Source: Peptococcaceae bacterium UBA7185 (GTDB taxonomy: Bacteria; Bacillota; Peptococcia; Peptococcales; Peptococcaceae). Taken from it: a stretch of 30,270 nt of DNA. The translations under genes were made by a program, and so were the position numbers. A model generated the notes under the pieces. The model worked only from the letters and a program-made list of their open reading frames with translations. It had not been told where the DNA came from and searched no databases. The DNA is taken from assembly GCA_002491065.1 (NCBI GenBank), contig DKVF01000086.1:1-30270 (forward strand), read 5' to 3'. Positions within the stretch are counted from its first letter, which is position 1. Every line of letters begins with the position of its first letter. Shown here piece after piece: positions 23,093-30,270 of this stretch.

Positions 23093-23932
23093 ATGTTAAA
23101 ATTAATCGACGGAAAACAGTTGGCGCAGAAACGCCGCGAAGAAATTAAGCGAACTGTGGAACAATTGAAAGCAAAGGGAATTGTGCCAGGATTGGCTGTT
23201 GTTTTGGTGGGGGAAGACGCAGCTTCCCAAATCTATGTGCGCAACAAGGAAAAAGCCTGTGAAGAAGTGGGCTTTTATTCAGAGGTATATCGTTTGCCCG
23301 AATCGACCAGTCAGGAAGAACTTCTGCAGTTGATAGAGCGGTTGAATCACGATGAAAAAATTCATGGACTTTTGGTGCAGCTGCCGGTGCCTGCCCATAT
23401 TGATGAAAAGGCGGTGATTCATGCCATTGACGCCCGCAAGGATGTGGACGGGTTCCTTCCGGAAAATCTGGGCTCTCTGCTCATTGGGGAACCGGCCTTT
23501 GAACCGTGCACACCAAAAGGCTGCATTGACTTGATTAAGCAGACAGGCATTGAGATTACAGGCAAAAAGGCAGTGGTGGTAGGCCGCAGCAATATTGTAG
23601 GGAAACCGGTTGCGATGATGCTGTTAAGGGAAAATGCCACAGTGACGATTTGTCATTCGAAGACGAAAAATTTGAAGGAAGAATTGTTGACAGCGGATAT
23701 TGTGGTGGCTGCGGTGGGCAAGTCCAATTTTATTACCGGGGATATGATTAAGGACGGCGCGGTGGTAATCGACGTGGGCATGAACCGTTTGGAAAACGGC
23801 AAGCTGACCGGCGACGTGGATCAGGCCAGTCTGGAAGGGCGTGATTGCTGGCTGACGCCAGTGCCCGGCGGCGTAGGTCCGATGACCATTACCATGCTGA
23901 TGCAGAACACCCTGGAGAGTGCTACGCGCTAG
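23093..23932 (+). CDS. folD: Bifunctional methylenetetrahydrofolate dehydrogenase/methenyltetrahydrofolate cyclohydrolase
   Basis: FolD interconverts 5,10-methylene-, methenyl- and 10-formyl-tetrahydrofolate, linking one-carbon units to purine synthesis in the cytosol. I chose the ATG at 23093, not the GTG at 23081, because GAGGTG lies where a ribosome binding site should; the result is 279 residues, normal for FolD. Tyr48 and Lys52 in YVRNKEKACEEVG are the catalytic pair. LLVQLPVPAHI lies near 92-102, the NADP-binding block GRSNIVGKPVAMMLL near 165-179, and PVPGGVGPMT near the C-terminus. The next gene begins 12 bases later. Confidence 0.97.
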   Translation: MLKLIDGKQLAQKRREEIKRTVEQLKAKGIVPGLAVVLVGEDAASQIYVRNKEKACEEVGFYSEVYRLPESTSQEELLQLIERLNHDEKIHGLLVQLPVPAHIDEKAVIHAIDARKDVDGFLPENLGSLLIGEPAFEPCTPKGCIDLIKQTGIEITGKKAVVVGRSNIVGKPVAMMLLRENATVTICHSKTKNLKEELLTADIVVAAVGKSNFITGDMIKDGAVVIDVGMNRLENGKLTGDVDQASLEGRDCWLTPVPGGVGPMTITMLMQNTLESATR

Positions 23933-23944
23933 GAGGAAACATTC

Positions 23945-24475
23945 ATGGGAAACGAGAGAGAAGCGTTGGATCAGCAGATTCTTTTAATCTGTGAGGATAT
24001 TGAGCAGTGTTTGAAGCGGGCAGAGCAGCTGCCGGATTACAATGACAGTTCCTCCTATTACTGCCGTTTGGTGACGTTGAAAGAAAAGGTTGCGACAGAG
24101 CGTCGCCTGCAGGAGGAGCTGAGCTTGCCCTGTCGGTTTCTGCTGGAGCATTTTTCCTTATTTTTGGGGAAATGGGACTATACCATCGGCTGCAAATATG
24201 GGCAGATGCAGCGGGGACGGGGCATGCTGTCGGATATAAAAATCAGCCAGTGGGGCAATGTGAGTCTGGTGATTGACGGTCTGGAGATTACTTGGCGGGA
24301 TGCGGATTATAACTATATGTTTTATCCCGATAAAGTGATTTTGCGGCCCAAAGCTGCGGGAAAAAATGATATTTATCTTTATTTTAGCTATGCTTTCAAA
24401 TATGGGAATGTGCTGAGCCGGTTTGCCGATGTGGCAGACGACCCGCAGACCATTTACTGGCATCAGGAATTATAA
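23945..24475 (+). CDS. Protein of unknown function downstream of folD
   Basis: This 176-residue protein follows folD by 12 bases with an AGGAGGAAAC ribosome binding site, so it is probably co-transcribed. It is soluble. Residues 1-65 look like a helical hairpin (ALDQQILLICEDIEQCLKRAEQLP; LVTLKEKVATERRLQEELS). The rest is rich in aromatic residues: FLGKWDYTIGCKYGQM, then a beta-rich region and a C-terminal FADVADDPQTIYWHQEL. I do not recognise the family. The adjacency to folD may be incidental. Confidence 0.8.
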   Translation: MGNEREALDQQILLICEDIEQCLKRAEQLPDYNDSSSYYCRLVTLKEKVATERRLQEELSLPCRFLLEHFSLFLGKWDYTIGCKYGQMQRGRGMLSDIKISQWGNVSLVIDGLEITWRDADYNYMFYPDKVILRPKAAGKNDIYLYFSYAFKYGNVLSRFADVADDPQTIYWHQEL

Positions 24476-24539
24476 AGGATACAGAAGAGTTGTCACACTA
24501 AGGGACAGGTTTCTCTAAATGGACAAGTTTTATGAATTG

Positions 24540-24587
24540 GCTTGCCTGCTCAGGAGAATGCGTACCATGTGGGGCAGCTCTTTTTTT
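24540..24587 (+). terminator. Candidate terminator after the folD operon
   Basis: GCT-GCC with one bulged base (24540-24546) pairs with GGCAGC (24573-24578), and TTTTTTT follows two bases later. The stem is short and the loop long, so this is moderate. Confidence 0.5.
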
Positions 24588-24637
24588 GTCTATTGTTTGC
24601 GGAAAGAGAAAAATAGTAGAAAAATAGGCGGTTTCCG

Positions 24638-24666
24638 TTTCAGAGTGCAGTCTTTTGTGGTAAAAT
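24638..24666 (+). promoter_or_regulatory. Candidate promoter of cydDC-pgeF
   Basis: TAAAAT (24661-24666) with an extended -10 TGG before it; a weak TTTCAG (24638-24643) stands 17 bases upstream. Confidence 0.4.
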
Positions 24667-24702
24667 ACTAACACGTACGAGTTTGTGAAAGGAGGGGAAA
24701 GG

Positions 24703-26379
24703 ATGATTGATGCCAATCTTTGGCGGCAAAGTTTGCATAGAAAAGGGCTTTTGCTGGGCAGCTGTCTCTGCGGGATACTCTGTGCCGGAGTGATTTTGGG
24801 GCAGGCGTTTACGCTGGCGGGTATTTTAGATAAGGTGTTTTTGCATAACGGAAATATTTATGATGTGCTGCCCAAACTGATACAGCTTGCTGTACTGGTG
24901 ACGCTGCGGTTTATGCTGCAGGCTTTGGAGGAAAATTTGGCTTTTTTGTTGGGGCAGGGTGTGCAGATGGATTTGCGGCAGGCGATGCTGCAAAAGATTG
25001 TTGCCCTTGGGCCTGTTGCCATGGGGCAGGAGCAAAAAGGGCAGGTGATGTATCTGCTCAATGAGGGAATTGGCACCTTGGAGAGTTATTTCAGCAAATA
25101 TTTGCCGCAGCTTTTTCAAGCAGTAGTCATTCCGCTCCTGTTTCTTTGTTTTATTCTGCCCCGCGATTTGCTATCAGGTGTGATATTGTTGTTGACAGCG
25201 CCGCTGGTTCCCTTTTTTATGATGCTCATTGGCAAATGGACGGGCAAAGTGAATGCGAAACAATGGAAAATTATCAACCGGCTCAGCGGTTATCTCCATG
25301 ATGTCATGGCGGGACTCACGACGCTGAAGCTGTTAAATCAGAGCGCCAGGCAGCGTGAGAAGATTGCGCAGGTGGGCGAGGACTATGCGCAGGCTACACT
25401 GGCAGTGTTGCGCTGGGCGTTTTTGTCTTCCCTGGCGCTGGAGCTGTTCACGACTATCAGTATTGCCTTAGTTTCGGTGGGATTGGGCTTGCGGCTGGTG
25501 GAGGGACAGCTGGATTTTGCCACGGCGTTTTTTATTTTGCTGGCGGCTCCGGAATTTTATCAGCCGCTGCGAACCTTGGGCACACATTTTCATACCAGTT
25601 TGAATACCAGGGAAGCGGCCGCCGAGCTTTTTGCTTTTTTAGAAAAAGAGGAATTAATTACGGAAGTACCTATGAATAGGGCGCAGGTGCCCATGGTGGA
25701 ATTACGGCATGTTTCTGCGCGCTATCCGGGAGCTGAGGTTTCGGCTTTGCAGGATATTTCCTTTACGGTAGCGCCGGGCGAGGTGGTGGCGCTGGCCGGT
25801 CGCAGCGGCAGCGGAAAAACGACGGTCCTGAATCTGCTGCAAGGCTTTTTTAAGCCGGAGGAAGGTGAGATTACCATGCAGTGCGCACCGGCGGTGATTC
25901 AGCAAAGACCGTATATTTTTGCCGGCAGCATTTTGGATAATTTGCGTTTCGGCAGTGAGGATTTGTCTGAGGAGCGGATTTTGGAGGTTTGTCGGCAGAC
26001 GGGATTGGCGGAGCTGCTGCGGCAATTGCCGGACGGTCTGCACACGAAGGTGGGCCAGGGCGGTGCGGGACTATCCGGCGGGCAGCGGCAGATGATCGCA
26101 ATGGTGCGGGCCATTTGTCAGCAAAAGAATTTGATTCTGCTGGACGAAGCCACTGCCAATTTGGATTTGCTCACAGAACAACAGCTGAATCGTAGTTTGC
26201 GGCACTTATTACAGGGGAGAACGGTCCTGTTGGTAGCCCATCGGCTGACGACGCTGCAGCTGGCGGACAGAGTGATTGTGCTGGAAAAAGGCGCTGTCAT
26301 AGAGCAGGGCGCGCCGACAGAACTGCTGCGGCAGCGGGGAGCCTATTATGAGCTAGTGCGAAAGGGGATGGAGTCGTGA
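24703..26379 (+). CDS. cydD: Cytochrome bd assembly ABC transporter, CydD subunit
   Basis: CydD and CydC form a heterodimeric ABC exporter needed to assemble cytochrome bd; reported substrates are glutathione/cysteine, and haem has also been proposed. The start is ATG 24703, seven bases after AAAGGAGG; a GTG at 24685 is too close to that site. The 558-residue protein has a six-helix membrane domain (about 1-320) with the CydD feature GKVNAKQWKIINRLSGYLHDVMAGLTTLKLL. The ATPase domain follows: Walker A GRSGSGKT (near 366), signature LSGGQRQMIAMVRAI (near 457) and Walker B LILLDEA (near 477). cydC overlaps by four bases. The operon is 17 kb from cydAB. Confidence 0.93.
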   Translation: MIDANLWRQSLHRKGLLLGSCLCGILCAGVILGQAFTLAGILDKVFLHNGNIYDVLPKLIQLAVLVTLRFMLQALEENLAFLLGQGVQMDLRQAMLQKIVALGPVAMGQEQKGQVMYLLNEGIGTLESYFSKYLPQLFQAVVIPLLFLCFILPRDLLSGVILLLTAPLVPFFMMLIGKWTGKVNAKQWKIINRLSGYLHDVMAGLTTLKLLNQSARQREKIAQVGEDYAQATLAVLRWAFLSSLALELFTTISIALVSVGLGLRLVEGQLDFATAFFILLAAPEFYQPLRTLGTHFHTSLNTREAAAELFAFLEKEELITEVPMNRAQVPMVELRHVSARYPGAEVSALQDISFTVAPGEVVALAGRSGSGKTTVLNLLQGFFKPEEGEITMQCAPAVIQQRPYIFAGSILDNLRFGSEDLSEERILEVCRQTGLAELLRQLPDGLHTKVGQGGAGLSGGQRQMIAMVRAICQQKNLILLDEATANLDLLTEQQLNRSLRHLLQGRTVLLVAHRLTTLQLADRVIVLEKGAVIEQGAPTELLRQRGAYYELVRKGMES

Positions 26380-28118
26380 AGAAAAAAGAAACCTATGGTT
26401 TTTTATGGGTTTTGCTGCACCCTTTTCGCTGGCTGATTGCCGGTGCAGTTTTGCTGGCTGCCGCTACCGTATTGGCAAATGTGGGATTGTTGTCCGTTTC
26501 GGCAGTGCTGATTTCCTTTGCAGCGCTGCAGCCGCCGCTGCTTGATTTGATGGTTTATATTGTGGGCGTGCGGTTTTTCGGCATTTCGCGGGCGCTTTTA
26601 CGCTACAGTGAGCGATATGTGTCCCATAAAATCACATTTCGCATTCTCACAGCGCTGCGGGTGCAGGTGTATACGCAAATTGAGCCGACAGCGCCGGCAG
26701 GTCTGCAGCAATATAGCCACGGTCAGCTATTTGACCGTCTGCTGAAGGATATCGATGTGCTGAAATATTTTTATTTGCGGGCAGTCATGGCACCGGCAGC
26801 GGCTATCCTGGTGTTGTTGGTATGCAGTGTAGTGCTGGCTCGTTTTAGTGTGGCTGCCATGGTGCTTTTGCTTTTTTTGTTTGCATGCTTTGGAATTTTG
26901 CTGCCTTGGTGCATGGGGCGGCTGACTGCGGACAAGACCGAAACTCTAGCAGAAGAACGGGAAACGTGGCAGAGTTTGTTAGAAGATTATCTGGGCGGCT
27001 TGGCAGATTTGCACAATAGCCGCGAAGAACAAACCTATTATGGGCGAATGACCGAAAAGCTGGCAGGGATGGCAAAACTGGAGCGCAATCTAGGCGTGTT
27101 GGGAAATCTTACAACCAGTCTGCTGCAGTATGGCAGCAATTTATCTTTGGTGCTGGCCTTGCTGGTAATCGTACCGGCGGTGACAGCAGGCACTTTAGAC
27201 GGCGTTTACAGCGCCATGGTCTTATTATTAATCTGGTCCAGCTTTGAGGCGATTCAGCCTTTTCCCCAGGCGCTCATTCAGCTGCAGCAGTCCTTGGAGG
27301 CGGCCAATCATTTGTTGGAACTGCCCCGACAGATAGAGGAAACGGGGCAGAAGCGGCAAACTCCGCAGAGTTTGGAACTTGTGGTGGAGCATGTTGCCTT
27401 TGCCTATGAAAATGGACAGCATGTTTATACTGATTTTAGTCTTCATTGTCCCCAAGGCGCCAGTATTGCTTTGGTTGGGACCAGCGGCAGCGGAAAAAGT
27501 ACGCTGGCATCCTTGCTGGTGGGTTTTTGGCAGCCGCAGCGGGGACAGATTCAGTTAGGCGGCATTCCTTTGGCCCACTATCCCAAGGAACAGCTGCGGG
27601 AACTCATTGCTGTGGCGGAGCAGACTCCATTTTTGTTCACTGCAACTGTGCGGGAAAATCTGCTGCTGGCCGATTCCCAGAGCACAGAAACGCGACTATG
27701 GCAGGCGCTGCAATTTGCCTGCATGGAGGATGTGGTGGCGGCGCTGCCCGATGGCTTGGATACCATGCTGGGCGACAATGGCTATCGCTTTTCCGGAGGA
27801 CAGCGGCAGAGATTGGCCTTGGCGAGAATTTGGCTGCGGGCTTGTCCTATCGTGATCTTGGATGAAATTTTTCAGGGGCAGGATGCGATCACAGCGGAAC
27901 GATTGCGCGCCCATCTGCGGGAATGGGGGCAGGGACGTACCCTTATTTATATTACCCATAGTTTGCAGCACTTGCAGGAGTTGGATTGTGTGTATGTATT
28001 GCAGCATGGCGACATTGTAGAGCAAGGGACTGCAGAGGCCTTATTGCAGCAGAAGGATGGTATATTTTACCAGATGTGGCAGTTGGAGCGGCAGCAGCTC
28101 GGTGAAGGAATGTCATAA
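26376..28118 (+). CDS. cydC: Cytochrome bd assembly ABC transporter, CydC subunit
   Basis: CydC is the partner of CydD. It starts at GTG 26376, overlapping the cydD stop (GTGA), with AAAGGGGATGGAG upstream. The 580-residue protein has an N-terminal membrane domain, with the characteristic YIVGVRFFGISRALLRYSERYVSHKITFRILTALRVQVYTQIEP block near residues 62-106. The ATPase domain has Walker A GTSGSGKST (near 368), signature FSGGQRQRLALARI (near 472) and Walker B PIVILDEIFQG (near 491); the glutamate in LDEI is retained. Both halves of this transporter therefore keep intact ATP sites. pgeF follows after 54 bases without a terminator. Confidence 0.93.
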   Translation: MKKKETYGFLWVLLHPFRWLIAGAVLLAAATVLANVGLLSVSAVLISFAALQPPLLDLMVYIVGVRFFGISRALLRYSERYVSHKITFRILTALRVQVYTQIEPTAPAGLQQYSHGQLFDRLLKDIDVLKYFYLRAVMAPAAAILVLLVCSVVLARFSVAAMVLLLFLFACFGILLPWCMGRLTADKTETLAEERETWQSLLEDYLGGLADLHNSREEQTYYGRMTEKLAGMAKLERNLGVLGNLTTSLLQYGSNLSLVLALLVIVPAVTAGTLDGVYSAMVLLLIWSSFEAIQPFPQALIQLQQSLEAANHLLELPRQIEETGQKRQTPQSLELVVEHVAFAYENGQHVYTDFSLHCPQGASIALVGTSGSGKSTLASLLVGFWQPQRGQIQLGGIPLAHYPKEQLRELIAVAEQTPFLFTATVRENLLLADSQSTETRLWQALQFACMEDVVAALPDGLDTMLGDNGYRFSGGQRQRLALARIWLRACPIVILDEIFQGQDAITAERLRAHLREWGQGRTLIYITHSLQHLQELDCVYVLQHGDIVEQGTAEALLQQKDGIFYQMWQLERQQLGEGMS

Positions 28119-28172
28119 AGAAAATTGGATTGTTGGACGCAGGGGCAGGAGAACGAGAATGGAGGATGAAGG

Positions 28173-28985
28173 ATGTTTCAACAGGAGATACGTGGGCGCT
28201 TAACGGTGTTTCATTCACCGCTTTTGCAAACAGAGAAGGGTTTAGTGCACGGATTCAGCAGCAGAGGCGGCGGATACAGCCAAGGGTGCTATGCTGGTCT
28301 GAATTTGGGACTTACCAGCGGAGATGAAGTAGTGACTGTGCAGCAAAACCGGCGGCTCTTTGCGGCGGCACTGGGCATTTCTCCGCAGCAGGTGGTGTGC
28401 GGTCATCAGGTCCATAGCGCCAATATTGCCCATGTGGGGAAGGCAGATATGGGACGGGGTTTTTTGGATGCGCAGCAGGCATTGCCAGAGACTGACGGCT
28501 TGGTGACAAACGAGCGGGGTATCGCCTTGATGACGCTTTATGCCGATTGCGTGCCGGTACTTTTTTATGAGCCGGTGCGGCAGGTTATTGCAGTGTGTCA
28601 CTGCGGCTGGAAGGGTACTGTGCAAAAAATCGCTGCAACCATGGCCCAGGTGATGGTGGATACCTATGGTTGTGATGTCCGGCAAATTCGGGCGGCTATC
28701 GGTCCGTCTATTTCTCAATATGCCTATGAAGTGGATCAGCCCGTGTTGGAACGTTTTCGTCAGGCATTTTCCTTTGCGGAGCAATTGATTGTGCCCACAG
28801 ATGGGGAACATGGAAAGTTGGATTTGTGGGAGGCCAACCGGTTGCAATTGCTGGAAGCAGGTTTACAGGAAAACCATATCGATGTGAGCGGCTTGTGCAC
28901 TTTTCAAAACAGTCAGACCTTTTTTAGCCATCGGGCTGATCAGGGCAAAACCGGTCGCAACGGCGCGCTCTTGATGATGGTGTAG
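28173..28985 (+). CDS. pgeF: Purine nucleoside phosphorylase/laccase-domain protein, YfiH/PgeF family
   Basis: This 270-residue protein belongs to the YfiH/YlmD/PgeF family, formerly called polyphenol oxidase. Members act as purine nucleoside phosphorylases and adenosine deaminases, and PgeF removes misincorporated L-serine from UDP-MurNAc precursors in E. coli. The three metal ligands are visible: His78 in GHQVH, Cys126 in ADCVP and His143 in HCGWKG. The DLWEANRLQL and CTFQNSQTFFSHRAD blocks close the family pattern. The ATG follows GGAGGATGAAGG. It appears to be the last gene of the cydDC transcript. Which of the known activities applies here is not shown. Confidence 0.93.
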   Translation: MFQQEIRGRLTVFHSPLLQTEKGLVHGFSSRGGGYSQGCYAGLNLGLTSGDEVVTVQQNRRLFAAALGISPQQVVCGHQVHSANIAHVGKADMGRGFLDAQQALPETDGLVTNERGIALMTLYADCVPVLFYEPVRQVIAVCHCGWKGTVQKIAATMAQVMVDTYGCDVRQIRAAIGPSISQYAYEVDQPVLERFRQAFSFAEQLIVPTDGEHGKLDLWEANRLQLLEAGLQENHIDVSGLCTFQNSQTFFSHRADQGKTGRNGALLMMV

Positions 28986-29043
28986 CGGTGTGAAAAAAGA
29001 AGGGGATTTTGGTTGGAGAGAATTTTGAATATTGTAAATCAAC

Positions 29044-29082
29044 AAAAGTGCTTTGGTGAAAAATTCATCACAGCACTTTTTG
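29044..29082. terminator. Bidirectional terminator between pgeF and the LysR gene
   Basis: AAAAGTGCT (29044-29052) pairs with AGCACTTTT (29072-29080). An inner stem (TGGTGA with TCATCA) extends it, and T runs follow on both strands. Confidence 0.8.
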
Positions 29083-29109
29083 TTTGTATTAAAGACGTTT
29101 ATCGCTATG

Positions 29110-30012
29110 TCAACTGAAATTTTCTATGAAATGTTGTATTAATGCGTCGCGAAACAATGCTTCACAAGAGGACAACTGGTTTGTCGTGATCATAACGATG
29201 GGTACTTGCGAGGCAATTTGTTGGATTGGTAAGGAATAGGATTTCACAAGTCCTTGCGTTACATAAAAATCATTCTTCATAAGGTTAAAAACAGGAAGAA
29301 AAACGGCTGCATTGTTGATAACCAATTCCATGATGTTTTCTCGCGTAGCAACCTTATAGGAAAAAGCAAAATAAGGTTCATAAATAGCAGAAGAAATATC
29401 CAGTTCCGTGGAATAATAAGCCAGCGGCAGTGTTTTCAGATCTTCCAGAGAAAGAGCATCTTTTTGCGCTAACGGATGGGAAGCACCAATCAATAAACGC
29501 CGTTCGTCAGTGAATAGATGATAGATTTCCCATTCCAGTGCTTTGACCTGCATAGCAATCTTATTATTGGATGGAAGCGAGGTAATAGCTAGATTAGCTG
29601 GCGTATTTTTCAGTGCATGAACAACCGTTTGTACACGCAAGTCGTGTAAGATGATTTCAATTTTGGGGTATTGTTGACAGAAAGGTGTGATAATCTGATT
29701 CAAAACATAATTACTGGCACAGGCGATACAGCAGATATGGATTTCTCCTTCAGGTTCACAGGCAGGCTGCTGTTGATACCAGTTTTTCATGGTCTTTTGT
29801 ATCTGTAAAAAATCCTCAAAAACCTTTTGTCCGAAAACTGTTGGGCAAACGCCATGATTTGTTCTTTTTAAAAGCGATTGTCCAAGCTCTGTTTCCAGGT
29901 TTTTTATGGTTTTTGAAAGTGCTGGTTGCGAAACATGTAAATTTTGAGCGGCAGCGCTAATAGTTCCTGCATTTACAACTTCTATGTAATAAAGAAGCCA
30001 ATCTAGTTGCAT
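29110..30012 (-). CDS. LysR family transcriptional regulator
   Basis: This 300-residue protein has the LysR plan. The start at 30012 was chosen because GAGGAG lies upstream, while the in-frame ATG at 30030 has no ribosome binding site. The winged helix-turn-helix occupies residues 1-60: WLLYYIEVVNAGTISAAAQNLHVSQPALSKTIKNLETELGQSLLKR. The effector domain follows at about 85-295, with the typical EGEIHICCI, FCQQYPKIEIILHDL and ASHPLAQKDALSLEDLKTLPLAYY blocks. The inducer cannot be inferred. LysR genes often control the divergent neighbour, which would lie beyond the right edge. Confidence 0.93.
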   Translation of the reverse strand: MQLDWLLYYIEVVNAGTISAAAQNLHVSQPALSKTIKNLETELGQSLLKRTNHGVCPTVFGQKVFEDFLQIQKTMKNWYQQQPACEPEGEIHICCIACASNYVLNQIITPFCQQYPKIEIILHDLRVQTVVHALKNTPANLAITSLPSNNKIAMQVKALEWEIYHLFTDERRLLIGASHPLAQKDALSLEDLKTLPLAYYSTELDISSAIYEPYFAFSYKVATRENIMELVINNAAVFLPVFNLMKNDFYVTQGLVKSYSLPIQQIASQVPIVMITTNQLSSCEALFRDALIQHFIENFS

Positions 30013-30051
30013 CGTAGGTTCACTCCTCATCGTATTAATTCTGATATTAGT

Positions 30052-30080
30052 ATTATAACGCAGTAGTACTATTCTGTCAG
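30052..30080 (-). promoter_or_regulatory. Promoter of the LysR gene
   Basis: On the minus strand CTGACA (30075-30080), a 17-bp spacer and a perfect TATAAT (30052-30057), about 40 bases before the start. Confidence 0.7.
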
Positions 30081-30110
30081 CAGTTTAAAAATAAGATTAA
30101 TACGTTTTGG

Positions 30111-30128
30111 TATAACTATTTAGTTATA
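30111..30128. promoter_or_regulatory. Palindrome upstream of the LysR gene
   Basis: TATAACTATTTAGTTATA has 8-base perfect arms around TT. It lies 31 bases upstream of the LysR -35 and contains the T-N11-A pattern expected for LysR operators. The remaining bases to 30270 are AT-rich and show no gene. Confidence 0.45.
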
Positions 30129-30270
30129 TATCGATATGATAGAATATGTATTTTACTTTATTATAAGTATTATGATATCTTTTAGATAGAGTTATTGAAG
30201 AAATATTGCTTGAGGCCTCGAGAGATATTTTTCCCAATAGAACTGGAATCATAGAAAACAATAAATAATT

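Noticed and set aside
1..30270. Possible prophage, CRISPR array, toxin-antitoxin or defence system, and tRNA or rRNA genes.
   Set aside because: I looked through both strands and found no spaced direct repeats of CRISPR type, no phage structural or integrase genes, and no cloverleaf I could support.

Overview
The window looks like chromosome from a low-to-moderate GC member of the Bacillota (Firmicutes), probably an anaerobe or microaerobe of the Clostridia or a relative. This rests on the gene set: a glycyl radical enzyme, a YerC/TrpR-like regulator, two-gene chromate-type transporters, a Firmicutes-like 6S RNA, an FMN riboswitch in front of ribU, a copper-amine-oxidase-type stalk protein, a LanFEG-like exporter and a decayed ISLre2 element. 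Strong AGGAGG ribosome binding sites and U-tract hairpins are frequent. I cannot name the species.

Layout. 1-525 is the C-terminal end of a glycyl radical enzyme, followed by a terminator. 794-2216 holds a small lipoprotein and a membrane-anchored protein of unknown role. 2551-2775 is a probable 6S RNA with its own promoter and terminator, then a two-gene ChrA-family transporter (2831-3921). 4020-4322 is a YerC/TrpR-family regulator with a trp-operator-like palindrome on its own promoter. 4590-6967 is cydAB (cytochrome bd oxidase). 7336-8223 is a YitT-family membrane protein. 8575-9984 is a tightly coupled pair of uncharacterised proteins resembling DUF6323/DUF6179. 9985-10743 has no convincing gene but contains a promoter and several hairpins. 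10744-13988 is potABC, where PotA carries a large insertion inside its TOBE region; potD is absent. 14137-16559 is a three-gene ABC exporter of the lantibiotic-immunity type behind four 11-bp-phased heptamers. 16661-17510 is a wrecked ISLre2 element. 17558-18441 is promoter, FMN riboswitch, intrinsic terminator and ribU.

The right third has an unknown small minus-strand gene (18693-19052), a secreted stalk-domain protein with 31-residue repeats (19392-21641), a minus-strand pair of a TtcA-like tRNA thiolase and a zinc-ribbon membrane protein (21790-22917), divergent folD plus an unknown gene (23093-24475), cydDC with pgeF (24703-28985), and a minus-strand LysR regulator (29110-30012).

Functional links. 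cydAB encodes the bd oxidase and cydDC, about 17 kb away, encodes the ABC transporter needed for its assembly, so the organism probably respires or scavenges low oxygen. I found no defence island, CRISPR array, prophage or complete mobile element. The most unusual items are the PotA insertion, the phased operator array before the exporter, the trp-operator-like site before the YerC homologue, and the structured non-coding stretch before potA.
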